64,000 nucleotides of DNA from Azorinus chamasolen (lineage: Eukaryota; Mollusca; Bivalvia; Cardiida; Solecurtidae), in the NCBI GenBank assembly GCA_963576725.1, contig OY755241.1, forward strand, positions 75,057,001 through 75,121,000, read 5' to 3'. The position numbers were made by a program, and so were the translations under genes. The notes below the pieces were generated by a model, which did no database searches, was not told the DNA's origin, and saw nothing but the letters and a program-made list of their open reading frames with translations. Numbering within the stretch: position 1 is the stretch's first letter; each line of letters opens with the position of its first letter. Positions 22,888 through 32,719 of the stretch are shown here, piece by piece.

Positions 22888-23691
22888 AGCCCCATTTCCA
22901 CTGTCCCGGATTAGCCCCCGGTACGTCCCGGATGTGTGGTCTGGAGGAAACAGTGTTAAACCGGGAGTACATCCCTGGCAGCACTTTTAACATCCGGGAA
23001 GATCCCTGATGAACCCTATTGATCCGGCAGACAGCACCGGATGTTTTAAAATGTTTAAAACAACCGGGAGTCACCGGGAAAGATATCCAAAACCGGCTTA
23101 ATCCTGGCAATTCCGGGACAACCCGGTATATTCCGGGTCTCTACCCTGGCTTTACCGTGATAGTCCTTAGTAATCAGGGATGTTGGCGAGCACCTCATCC
23201 ACGATAGACTTTTGGTGAACCCCCGGTATTGGGCCGGTATAGCTCTGGTGTACGACGGTATAGTCTCGTTTTGTACCGGTGGAGTTAGGGACTGGCAAGG
23301 TATGAGCCGGTTTGTCTGCCGGTCAACCCCGGTTTCTATCCGGGTAATGCCCACTTGTCACTGGCGCACACCCGGGATATGACGGGGTGATACCAGCGGC
23401 CACCGCGGCACTACCGGCAACGACCGGGGTCTTACCAAATTGTATCGTGTTCAACCAGGTAAACGCCGGCCCTACACCGTAAATACACCGTGCCAAACCG
23501 GGATAGTCCGGGGTCAAACCGGAAGATCCTGCTTCTAAATCGGGTGTCCACCAAGGCAATGTCGGGAATATGGGAATGTACATTAATTTTTTAAGAAATA
23601 AGGTCCCGTATAATCCCGAACACCGGATATTTCTTCCTGGGGAAGTTCCGTGGGGTACCGGGACCAGCACCGTGACAGTTGGAACGGGGCT
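22888..23691. mobile_element. TTA-flanked TIR element rich in ccgg
   Basis: An 804 bp insertion with ends agccccatttccactgt and acagttggaacggggct (inverted, 16 of 18 matching) and TTA on both sides (22885-22887, 23692-23694). A 3 bp TTA target fits PIF/Harbinger-type MITEs. The interior is unusually GC-rich and full of ccggg/cccgg words (ttccgggacaacccggtata and similar). Open frames on both strands across it are artefacts of that composition. No transposase. Confidence 0.75.
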
Positions 23692-23712
23692 TTAGAAAAA
23701 TGTCTGAATCCA

Positions 23713-24790
23713 GACCTTATGTACTTCACAACAGCAGGTGTTAAGTGCTTGTGTGGCGACTGTAAAAAGTCACCCATACTTCATTCTCAGTGTTGTTATT
23801 TCTTCAAGTCTTTCGGGATCATTAGTTTCTGTGATTAGTTTTAAAAATTGAATACCACTTAAGCCAGTGCTTAAGGGGGCATGCGTAATGTTGCACTTTT
23901 CATAACTGCTCATGAACAGACTCAATAAAACCGAGTCTGCAATTTTCACTTTTCACATAGCTGATTTTGCTTTTGAAGGATCTCTTACTTTTAGAACTTA
24001 TGTACTTCACAACAGCAGGTGTTAAATGCTTGTGTGCCGGCCATTAAAAAGTTGCTTCATACTTCATCCTCAGTGTATATTTTCTGGTCCTTTGGGATCA
24101 TCAGTTTTGATGTTATTAGTTTTGAAAATTGAATATTGCTTAACCCTTTCCCTCATATAAACGTGTTTTCACGCATTTGCAAACAGAGTAGACCCAGATC
24201 AGACGGCTCCTGATCAGGGTCTACTCTGTTTGCTAATAGAATTTCAAGGATCTGTGTCTTTGCTTTCTAAAATGGCTACAATTTTCCATCTTCCATATTT
24301 CGTTATAATAATTTTATCTATGAATATTCAGTAGGTATTGAAATTTGGAATGAACACAGAACAGGGAAAGGGTTAAGCTGGGGCCAGGGGGCGTGAGTAG
24401 TGTTGCAATTTTCATAACTGCTCATATTGAACAGATTCAATAAAACAGAGTCTGCAATTTTCTCTTTTTGCATTGCTGATTTTGCTTTTGAATGATCTCC
24501 TACTTTCAGAACATAATATTATGTTCTTCACAACAGCAGGACTGGTGTTAAGTGCTTGTGTGGCAGCCGTAAAAAGTCATCCTGTACTTCATTCTCAGTG
24601 TTGTTATATTTACTGTTCCTTCAGGATCCTTAGTTTTGATGTTAGTTTTGAAAAATGAATACCGCTTAAGTAAGTGCTTAGGGGCGTAAATAGTGTTACA
24701 CTTTTCATAACTGCTCATGAACAGACTCAATAAGACTGAGTCAGAAATTTTCTCATTTTGCTTTAGAAGGATCTCCTAGTTTCAGAACTT
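23713..24790. repeat. Dispersed repeat S, tandem array
   Basis: About four imperfect units of 260-280 bp, each with cttcacaacagcagg, aagtgcttgtgtggc, cattctcagtgttgttat, gaataccgcttaagc, ctcatgaacagactcaataa and gagtctgcaattttc. One unit is interrupted by the MITE at 24144-24372. Lies inside the 4.4 kb TIR element. Confidence 0.75.
24144..24372. mobile_element. piggyBac-type MITE with TTAA duplication
   Basis: The clearest member of the family. It starts ccctttccctcatataaacg, ends gaacacagaacagggaaaggg, and is flanked by TTAA at 24140-24143 and 24373-24376. It interrupts a repeat S unit at gcttaagcc, where uninterrupted units have a single ttaa, so TTAA is a true target duplication. The internal palindrome is cagatcagacggctcc / tgatcagggtct. 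Confidence 0.8.
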
Positions 24791-26182
24791 ATTTACATGG
24801 CACATTGTCACCTACTTGCAAAACTGGTCATTTGTTTATGATGGAGGATGCTCAGTTGGAGAAAATCAAGTGCAAGAATATGCTGGCTGAGCTCAAACGC
24901 AGGTTACTCTTGTGCAATTCTGAAGAATTCCACCAATCTTTACTTCTTTGACCCGTATAGCCATAATGAATGTGGAATGGTAGTTTGTAATGGCTTTGGT
25001 ACTCATAATAACCTGCCATAAGAATATTGGTGACCTTTGTTTGTTTATTATTTGTTATTAGATTCTTGTAATTAGCTGTATTTTTGAAATTATCTTCAGA
25101 TGTTCAGTTTGAAGTTGGAAGCCTAAAACTTCCAGGTGAATTAAATTTCCATACAAAGTGGCCCATGGTTGGTCTGTATGTCCATGGCACAATCTTTTGA
25201 TTTGGGATCAAGGCAGTATTCCATCACCTTTAGTGATAGTTGTAGTTTTTATATCTGTTTGAATTCAGCAGTTATTGCTTTACTTTCTGATTTTGTCAAA
25301 AATGATAATTATTATGTGCCTTATGAAATAATTGAAGTAAAAGAGGCTTTAGGTGACAGCATTTTTTGTGAAATTGTTTCAGATTACACTGTTCCAATAT
25401 AGAGAATGAATGTAACTTATGTTGTGTTACAGTGACCAGTAATTTAATTATGAAAATGTAACAGATAATCTGTAATGAGATTGAACAAATTGTTGTAAAA
25501 GCAATGATGGAATATTGAGTACTGCATTTTATCATCTAAATAAATTATGCGGACAAAATCAAAAAAATATCTAGTGCTTTGTTATACATAATACTATTTT
25601 GAATAACAAAATTTGACAAAATCCTCAAACTTCTTATCAGAGATCTTACTGTAGAAGAGCTTGTGGAATATTTATGCCCATCATGCATGTAAAAATATCC
25701 AGAATAACATGAAACAAATCTTGCAATAAGGGCACAAGTCAGATGTTTTATATAATGTTGCAATATTTTGGTTTATCAGTCCTGATCTTAAAAGTTTCAT
25801 TGAAGGTTACATATTAAAGTCCAAAAATGTTTTACTTTAATGTACTTACTACCATGTTGCATTGCAAAACTTCACCAAATTCAATAGAAATCTTCCTGCA
25901 ATAGAGGCGTAAGTGCACTTACGCCCATCTTGCATATAACATTTCTCCAGAATCACTTGCAAAAGAGTGCAATAAAGGCGTAAGTCCAATATTTTAATAT
26001 ATACTGTTTCTTTCTAAGATTTAATTTACAGTGTTGCATATTTCCTGTAACATGTCTAATTTTAAAGCTTTCACAAAGGAACATGTGTATGTTTTTCAAA
26101 ACAGAATAAAACAGTTTGGTTTTTTGGCTCTCCTGTAAAATTTTCAAAAATGTAGTTACGCCCTTATTGCGTTGAGCCCTCG

Positions 26183-27488
26183 AGTTGTCTTAAATATATT
26201 GACACTCAACTCATGTTGATACTTTTGAGCTGTGCATTGACAAAACTAGCCTTAGTGACATTCAAACATTGTACAGCCAGATCAAATACATTTTCTGTTT
26301 CTTAAACCTTTCCCTGTTCTATATTTATTCCAAATTTCAATATCTACTATTCATAAACCAAACAGTAATAATGAAATATCACTATAGGCACGTTGTTTCG
26401 TCGTTGATCAAAGTTCGATTGTAGGCAAAACCGGGTCCATAGATCTATATAAGTTCTTGACTTGTTTAAATAGATCAGTTTGCATGTGAATTGTGACTGA
26501 CTGTACGAAATGATAATGGTACGGTGGAAATTGGTACGAACTAGATTTGCAACGAAATGACTGGCAAAAAAATGAAAGCATCGACCATTATTTTCTCACT
26601 GATGTATATAGACCAGAATAGTTCTTGTTGCATAAACATATCAGTGAATTGAACTGAAATATCCATAAAATAGATCTATATAAGGGTATCGCTATATAGA
26701 CAATACCGATGACCATCGATATCATTTAGAACTAATGCATGCTGAATTTACATGTTCTGACCTTCGTACGTTCTTTCCTGGACATTCCTGGAATGAAACT
26801 TCAGCCAAAACATGTCAAGCAAGTCGCCTCTCTGTCTTACACCACCTCTAATTTGCCACACTCTTGATGCTGTAACGCTTCGTTTCAACAAGGGATGTTG
26901 AAGGCATTCTCGACCGACATTTTGGTGTATCACGTGACATCTTTATGCGGTACATCCGATTCATTCCGAGCGCAGTCGAGAAAAGTCGGTGTATTTCGTG
27001 AGCGTTCAAAATGTCAACAAATCCGTGTTATCGGTGCTAATTACACAATCAATTACTCGCTACATGTTGCTACTTTCGGGTTTGTTTCTGCGTGACTGTT
27101 TTAAAAGGTCATATTTTGTGATAGACAAATTAGACAACTATATAATTTTACGCAAACTATCGCGATTTTGAGCAATATTATGACTTTAAATAGGAATTAA
27201 ATAAACAAAATGCAAATGATCAAAGTTTAAGAAGTCTTTATTGCTTACGCTTGTCAATTGGCTCTTTTATTTTACGCTTGTTATTTTGCTTTTGTTATTC
27301 TACGCTTGTTATATTGCTTTTGTTATTTTACGATTATTTTGCTATTGAACGCGTCCAAATTGAACTGTTGGAATGTTGAACCCATCCATTTTACAGATAA
27401 AGTATGAATTATTGTAATAGTTTTGGACACATTCCATTAAAACAGTTACAAGTTTCAACGAGTTAAAGTGGGGTTTTATTATTTTAAG
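26183..27488. other. Noncoding, upstream intron of hyaluronidase gene
   Basis: No exon recognised. At 27237-27350 short units such as tacgcttgttattttgctttt recur three to four times. At 26309 a MITE-like start (aacctttccctgttctata) is present. Sequence 26390-26720 looks unique. Confidence 0.4.
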
Positions 27489-27625
27489 GTGATTGAGAAC
27501 GTCGCTTATCGCATTCACGGCCACGCCTACTTCCTGGAGGACGGGATAGAACGAGCGACTCGCCTGGAGGGAAACCTCGTGGCTGGCGTGCTCAACGTGC
27601 CGGGTTACTTTGTAAGCGACCTGAT
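27489..27625 (+). CDS. CEMIP-like: CEMIP-like exon A
   Basis: Acceptor ttttaag ends at 27488, donor gtgagt starts at 27626. It encodes VIENVAYRIHGHAYFLEDGI and continues to NLVAGVLNVPGYFVSDL (45 codons plus two bases, phase 2 end). The N-V-x-Y-x-x-x-G-H-x-x-F-L-E-D-G pattern is the beta-helix turn conserved in CEMIP, TMEM2 and fibrocystin-L. GC content is higher than in the surrounding intron. The start phase fits an upstream exon that I could not locate. Confidence 0.85.
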
Positions 27626-28050
27626 GTGAGTTTGGTTTTAGTTGAAACCTTTGATTAATGCATTAGTCTGCAGTGCTGAAGTATTAATTTTCGATGGGTC
27701 CAGATTTGCCCATTGTTTACAAAAACATACATGTAGCGTGTTCATAACATGAATGGATACATACTATGGGCAAATACCAATCTGGAAATGCTCCACAGTA
27801 AATTTACAAATCATAATACAATTTCAAGTCGTACATGTCAAATAGTCAAAACGTTAAGAATGAAACTCATAAATTCAGGAATCGTATATTCAAGATGAAA
27901 TAGAAAAAGGAGCTCGAATAAGACAGATGTATACAAATGGAAACATGTGTTATGTTTATGAGCTTGGACAGGAATTGTTCAATATGAAAGCAACAAATAA
28001 TCAACACGGACAATGAAAGCATGTTCCAGTGGGCAATACTAGTTATTTAA

Positions 28051-28248
28051 CCCTTTCCCTTATGTAAGGACATTTTGACGCATCTGCAAACAGGGTCTGC
28101 TCTGTTTGCTTATGGTGTAATATAGATCTGATTCTACAGCTTCTTTCTGAGACAAAATGTCATGTGTTCATAAGCCATTATAAAAAAGTAATCTTATTAA
28201 TATTTATGATGTCATTATTTCCTATATGAATATTCATCAGGGAAAAGG
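28051..28248. mobile_element. piggyBac-type MITE in intron
   Basis: ccctttcccttatgtaagga to aatattcatcagggaaaagg, with TTAA at 28047-28050 and 28249-28252. The central palindrome is reduced to cagggtctgctctg. A further fragment lies at 28593-28690. Confidence 0.75.
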
Positions 28249-28486
28249 TTAACTCGTTCAAACCTGAATTATCTGAGTGGAATGGCCCATCAATGCTTAA
28301 CTATAGAATCCACACAGTATGAAAGGTTTAAACTTGATAGAGTCTTTTGAATTATAAACAGTTCAGACCCTGGGCTACACTGTTTACAAATGACAGTACG
28401 TGTGCATGCAAGATTGGGAAGTTTAATTTGAGTTAACGCTGAAGTTTTGTAACTGTATGTCACCTGATTTTTCACAACTCCTTCAG

Positions 28487-28556
28487 GTTTGCCTCTGGAT
28501 TTTGGATCACGACGCCGCAGGTTGATGTCATTGGAAACGTGGCTGCCGGAGGATCG
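28487..28556 (+). CDS. CEMIP-like: CEMIP-like exon B
   Basis: Acceptor actccttcag ends at 28486, donor gtaggt at 28557. The first base completes ATG (Met) with the two bases of exon A. It encodes FASGFWITTPQVDVIGNVAA and GGS in 23 codons, ending in phase 0. The FWIT-P-x-x-x-x-x-x-N-x-A-A-G sequence is a close match to the FWITNP ... NAAAGS stretch of the family. Confidence 0.87.
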
Positions 28557-28756
28557 GTAGGTCACTCGCTGTTTTTCGGACAACAGATAAACCTTTAGTC
28601 CATAAATACGCCTTTTAGTGCCTTTGCGAACAGAGTAGACCCAGATCAGACGGCTCCTTATGAGCTTTGTTTGCTTATAATATAGTATAGATAGTATTCT
28701 GCAGCTTCTGCCACGGCAAAAAGATGTCCTGTGTCCATGTGCTATTATAATAATTA

Positions 28757-29233
28757 CAGTAAAACCTCTCTATAACGACTTAATTACATCAAGTATTTTG
28801 TGTTAAAGGCAGGTGGATGATTAAAGCAAAGTGAAAGTAAAACAGAACGCTCCAATAGGAGCGTTTTGTTTCACTTTCAACTTGCTTTAAGCAACTACCG
28901 GCACTAAATACCAACTAATTAATACACTTTAGTGGTCGTTATAGAGAGGTCGTTAGTGGTCGTTATAGAGAGGTTTAGTGGTCGTTATAGAGGTTTTAGT
29001 GGTCGTTATAGAGAGGATTTAGTGGTCGTTATAGAGAAGTTTAGTGGTCGTTATAGAGAGGTTTTATTGATCGTTATAGAGAGGTTTATTGGTCGTTTTA
29101 CTGTAATTAACACACTTTAGTGGTCGTTATAGAGAGGTTTTTACTGTAATTAACACACTTTAGTGGTCTTTATAGAGAGCTTTTAGTGTTCGTTATAGAG
29201 AGGTTTAGTGGTCGTTGTAGAGAGGTTGTACTG
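28757..29233. mobile_element. pogo-type MITE with internal minisatellite
   Basis: Ends cagtaaaacctctctataac and, in reverse complement, cagtacaacctctctacaac; TA at 28755-28756 and 29234-29235. Between 28930 and 29225 a unit of about 24 bp (agtggtcgttatagagaggtt) is repeated roughly 11 times; it is the TIR sequence itself, amplified inward from the right end. A second hairpin sits at 28824-28893 (gtgaaagtaaaacagaacgc / gcgttttgtttcactttcaa around aata). Confidence 0.8.
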
Positions 29234-29235
29234 TA

Positions 29236-30203
29236 ATCGAATTAATATTCATGATGTCATTATTATTTACATGCGTATGCATACTCGCGTTCAGTCTTTT
29301 TTTCGGATGGGCCCTATTCCCCTCCTGGAAAAGTATATATTTTACCCTCAATTGGAAAAAAGTTCCCTCCAATTTCAGTGACTATGATGTCAACAGAATT
29401 GTTGAAATATTTTGGAAAAACAGAGGCATTGACTGTAAACCTACCTTATAAGATGTCTATGATCAGGGTGTTACTAATTAGAAATATCTGTTATGTACAT
29501 TGTTATAATTCATGTCCCCTATTTCCTTTATTTTGCTCTCACAACGCATTTTCCCCCTATCAAAGGGCCCTGCTACCATTCCCCCTTAAGTAAAAAACTC
29601 ACTGGCATTACGTAGTGGGATATTAAACATTGAGCAACATCAAAGGGACGTTTTCAGTGGTTTAATAACACAAATCTAATACATGCCCGTCAAAATGTAT
29701 CAAACCCATTGAATATATACACACATGGTTACCAAATACATGTACGTTTACTATCTGATTATTCTTTTTTACACTATTATGTCGTTGTCATATCATATGC
29801 CACAGGCATATTTTGCACAAGTTATTAGCAAAATCGAATCGAATGTTTACTACTGGAAATAAGATATAATACACACATTTCTCTCTTTTATCATATCAAT
29901 ACGCCTTTTAATGCTTTTTCAAAAGGAATAGGCCCAAATCAGGCGTCTCCTATATTAACCGTTTGATTCATCTTTTCATGCATTATTAGCATTCATGTAA
30001 TTAATTCATGATGTCATTATTTAGTACAGGACTATTCAAGGAATGATGTTCTAAGCTTGAGCACACTGCGAACTAATTTGTAATAACCTATGCAAACAGT
30101 TTGGATCCAGATGAGACGCCGAGTTTTTCGGGTTCCAAACTATTTGACGCCACGTCTTTTGGAAAATGTTAAAGAAACTCGTCTCTGAAATATGAATTAG
30201 AAT
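29236..30203. other. Intronic, no gene seen
   Basis: Holds a MITE fragment around 29900-30020 (cgccttttaatgc, aggcccaaatcaggcg, aattcatgatgtcattattt) and the word cagtttggatccagatgaga (30102) that recurs at 35600 in reverse. Otherwise nothing recognised. Confidence 0.4.
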
Positions 30204-30505
30204 ACAGTTGGACTTCGATATCTCGAAATAGGATACCTCGAACTTCGAATTAACTCGAATTCAAAGTCCGCTCCTTCACAAACTTACAATATAGAATGGC
30301 TTTAAAATATTTCACTACGGATATCTAGAAATACATGAGACAGCTTAATGCAGGTCTAAAGTAATGCTGAAAGCTCCTTGCTCATTACTTTAGACCTGCA
30401 TTAAGCTGTGACCTCGATGAATTGTCCAGATTAGAAATTGGATAACTCGGACTTCTGTTATCTCGAAATAAATTGTATAGTCTCTTAAAGTTCGAGATAT
30501 ATTAG
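30204..30505. mobile_element. pogo-type MITE fragment with hairpin
   Basis: Starts cagttggacttcgatatctc and has ttcgagatat near 30495; the right terminus is not clean. A perfect-looking hairpin at 30338-30412 (cagcttaatgcaggtctaaa ... tttagacctgcattaagctg) is nested within. Noncoding. Confidence 0.55.
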
Positions 30506-30573
30506 CGTACAGAATGCTTTATGTGTCAAGAGACAATGACTTTTGAACTAGCAATTTGCACTTTATTTCCCAG

Positions 30574-30705
30574 GGTTTTGGTTTCTGGTACACGTTCCCT
30601 GATGAGGGCGTCGGGCCTTCCAAAGGACTGGTATACCAAAGGTATGAAGCTCGGCAAAGCCCGCTGTGGACATGCGATAACAATGTAGCCCACTCCAACA
30701 CCAGG
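30574..30705 (+). CDS. CEMIP-like: CEMIP-like exon C
   Basis: Acceptor tatttcccag ends at 30573. It encodes 44 codons starting GFGFWYTFPDEGVGPSKGL and ending CDNNVAHSNTR, phase 0 to 0. The G-x-W-Y and N-N-x-A-H-S-N segments are family hallmarks. The donor ggtatgt (gtatgt at 30706) lies at the first copy of a 54 bp minisatellite: the last 35 exon bases and the donor are repeated nine times. Only the first donor avoids an in-frame TAG, which follows 12 bases after the donor in most copies. Confidence 0.87.
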
Positions 30706-31156
30706 GTATGTAGTCACTAGTGGACATGTGATAACAATGTAGCCCACTCCAACCCCAGGGTATGTAGTCACTAGTGGACATGTGATAACAATGTAGCCCA
30801 CTCCAACCCCAGGGTATGTAGTCACTAGTGGAAATGCGATAACAATGTAGCCCACTCCAACACCAGGGTATGTAGTCACTAGTGGACATGTGATAACAAT
30901 GTAGCCCACTCCAACACCAGGGTATGTAGTCACTAGTGGACATGTGATAATAATGTAGCCCACTCCAACACCAGGGTATGTAGTCACTTGTGGACATGTG
31001 ATAACAATGTAGCCCACTCCAACACCAGGGTATGTAGTCACCTGTGGACATGTGATAATAATGTAGCCCACTCCAACACCAGGGTATGTAGTCACTAGTG
31101 GACATGTGATAACAATGTAGCCCACTCCAACACCAGGGTATGTAGTCACCTGCAAC
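30671..31156. repeat. 54 bp minisatellite made from an exon/donor junction
   Basis: Nine copies starting at 30671 and every 54 bases to 31103. Each contains gataacaatgtagcccactc, then caacaccagg and gtatgtagtcac. Copies differ at few positions (acc/ccc, ataac/ataat, actag/acttg/acctg). The first copy is the true 3' end of exon C. Because 54 is a multiple of three, long open frames appear on both strands; they are artefacts. Confidence 0.95.
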
Positions 31157-31554
31157 AAATAGTTTTCTGGGCTCGCTAAATCTACCATATAATTTATTAC
31201 CACAGGGACCTGAGAAAACAGGTATTTGCTTAATGCAAGGCAAAAGTAATGTATAAAGTTCCTATAGGAGTTTTCCGCATAAGCGTTGTTCTGTATTAAG
31301 ATACCACTATCTATCTTGGTGTATGTAATATATTTGTTGCTATGGTTATGCGTTTGTTTCTTCATGTTTGTTTACAAGCTGTATATTTGTATATGATCGC
31401 ATGTGTGTGTATGTGTGTGCTGTAATACCACTGGTTGTGGAAGGTACAAATATAATCATTTCATACTAATAATAGACCATTGTTTCAACAAGTCAAATGT
31501 AGTTCTTACTAATGATATAGAACAATATTTTTTCTATATTGATGATGGTTGGTA
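31157..31554. other. Intronic, no gene seen
   Basis: Contains a weak member of the hairpin family at 31213-31275 (gcttaatgcaaggcaaaag) and a short gt tract near 31405-31425. Confidence 0.4.
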
Positions 31555-32215
31555 ATTTAAAAATACATTCTTACAACTGTCGAGGATTGAATAATTGTAA
31601 AAAGAGAAATGATATTTGTTCAAGGATCAAAAAGTAGATATACTATGCTTACTTTACGTATGAAAATGAAAAGAAAATTTATTCTGAATGGGACGGAGAA
31701 TGGCCAATATAAGGCAAAGGGAGTAGCTATTTTATTCAGAAAACATCTCGATATCAACATATCAAATATTAAAAGGGATAATAATGGACATTTTATTGCT
31801 GTTGAACTTGTTTTCAATGATATAATTTTCATATTGATGAATATTTATGCTCCTAATAGGGATGATCCAGGTTTTTTTAACACTATTGATTCCTTTGATG
31901 AAAAAGAGAGATTTACTTTATGTGGAGACTTTAATCTTGTACTAGATCCTTACAAAGACTATAAAGGTTACAAAACCGCAAATAATAATGTTGAAGCTAG
32001 AGGTAAGGTTTTATCGCAGATAACCAATAGAAATTTGATAGATCCATTTAGAGAATTACATGGAGACAATACAAAATTTACTTGGAGAAGACTTTCACCT
32101 TTGCAACAAGGCAGACTGGATTTCTTTTTGATTACTGATAATATGAATAAATATTTGAGAAAATGCGACGTTGACGCGAGTTATAAATCTGTTATAAATT
32201 ATAAATTCTTTGTTA
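31555..32215 (+). pseudogene. L1/Tx1-like endonuclease
   Basis: Opens with SYNCRGLNN, then KGVAILFRKHLDINISNI, ILMNIYAPNRDDPGFF, TLCGDFNLVLDPYKDY (GDFN catalytic block), LIDPFRELH, FTWRR and GRLDFFLITD. This is the APE-type endonuclease of L1/Tx1 group LINEs; it would nick target DNA to prime reverse transcription. The first part needs a frame change near 31610 and the expected terminal SDH is missing (VDASYKSV then stop). Confidence 0.75.
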
Positions 32216-32719
32216 AATGACATTGCATATATTAACTGTATAAATGACAAGATAGATGATATTATTTTGCAATACTATGCACCGGTGTATGACTTTGAAC
32301 GTGTACTCACGATGAATAGATCCGATATACATTTTGTTATTAATGATCAGTTATTTATTGAAACTTTGTTTATGGAAGTACGAGATAAAACAATATCATA
32401 CTCAAGTTGTAAAGCGAATCAAAATAAAAAATATGGAAGCCAGTTTACAAAATGAAATTGCAAATATTGAGTCATATTTGACGGAGAAAATAAGGAAAAG
32501 CTACTTATGTTACAAAATAAACTTGCAAAGATAAGAAATGAAAAACTTAAAGGGACTTTTGTTAGATCAAAATCTAAATGGATAGACGAAGGTGAAAAGA
32601 CCACAAGCTACTTTTGTAATTAAGAAAAATATAATTTAACATGTAAAAACATAAATTTTATTGAAAAAGATGGGGCATTAATTTTTGATCAAAAGGAAAA
32701 TTTGGAGGTTTGCTAACTT

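Larger units (their letters stand above)
22466..25402 (+). pseudogene. OTU-like cysteine peptidase remnant in transposon
   Basis: Two segments separated by insertions. The first (22640-22884, needing a frame change near 22650) reads SVLHQGHSSLKERQKQCLAN, NNIEQILDNILSEGDRLY and YLKIEDIPCHV. This is the pattern of the N-terminal half of OTU-like peptidases carried by large eukaryotic transposons (HQGD-x-RFG-x-x-x-G-x-QC-x-x-NS, then GD-x-LY, then ELP); the Cys at QC would be the nucleophile. The second (25098-25402) reads DVQFEVGSLKLPGELN, then after a stop YSITFSDSCSFYI and SAVIALLSDF. The usual D-x-H of the catalytic His segment appears as DSC, so His is missing. Identification is by pattern memory. 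Confidence 0.5.
21815..26182 (+). mobile_element. TIR DNA transposon, 4.4 kb, AGTT target
   Basis: Both ends carry the same inverted sequence: cgagggttcaacgcaataag at the left and the complement of tattgcgttgagccctcg at the right. The match continues inward through gggcgtaactaca for about 33 bp with one mismatch. AGTT flanks both sides (21811-21814, 26183-26186). Inside both ends there are several more copies of a gcaataagggcgtaa-like word in both orientations. The interior holds decayed coding sequence for an OTU-like cysteine peptidase (22466-25402) and two later insertions. A 4 bp target is compatible with several superfamilies; none is assigned because no transposase is recognised. Confidence 0.75.

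Noticed and set aside
22662..23670. Several open frames on both strands over 22888-23691
   Set aside because: The region is a GC-rich TIR element; low stop frequency comes from composition. Only the part left of 22885 matches the peptidase remnant.
30526..31365. 279-codon frame on the - strand with an 18-residue repeat (TTYPGVGVGYIVITCP)
   Set aside because: It is the reverse translation of the 54 bp minisatellite, whose unit length is divisible by three; the + strand exon explains the origin.
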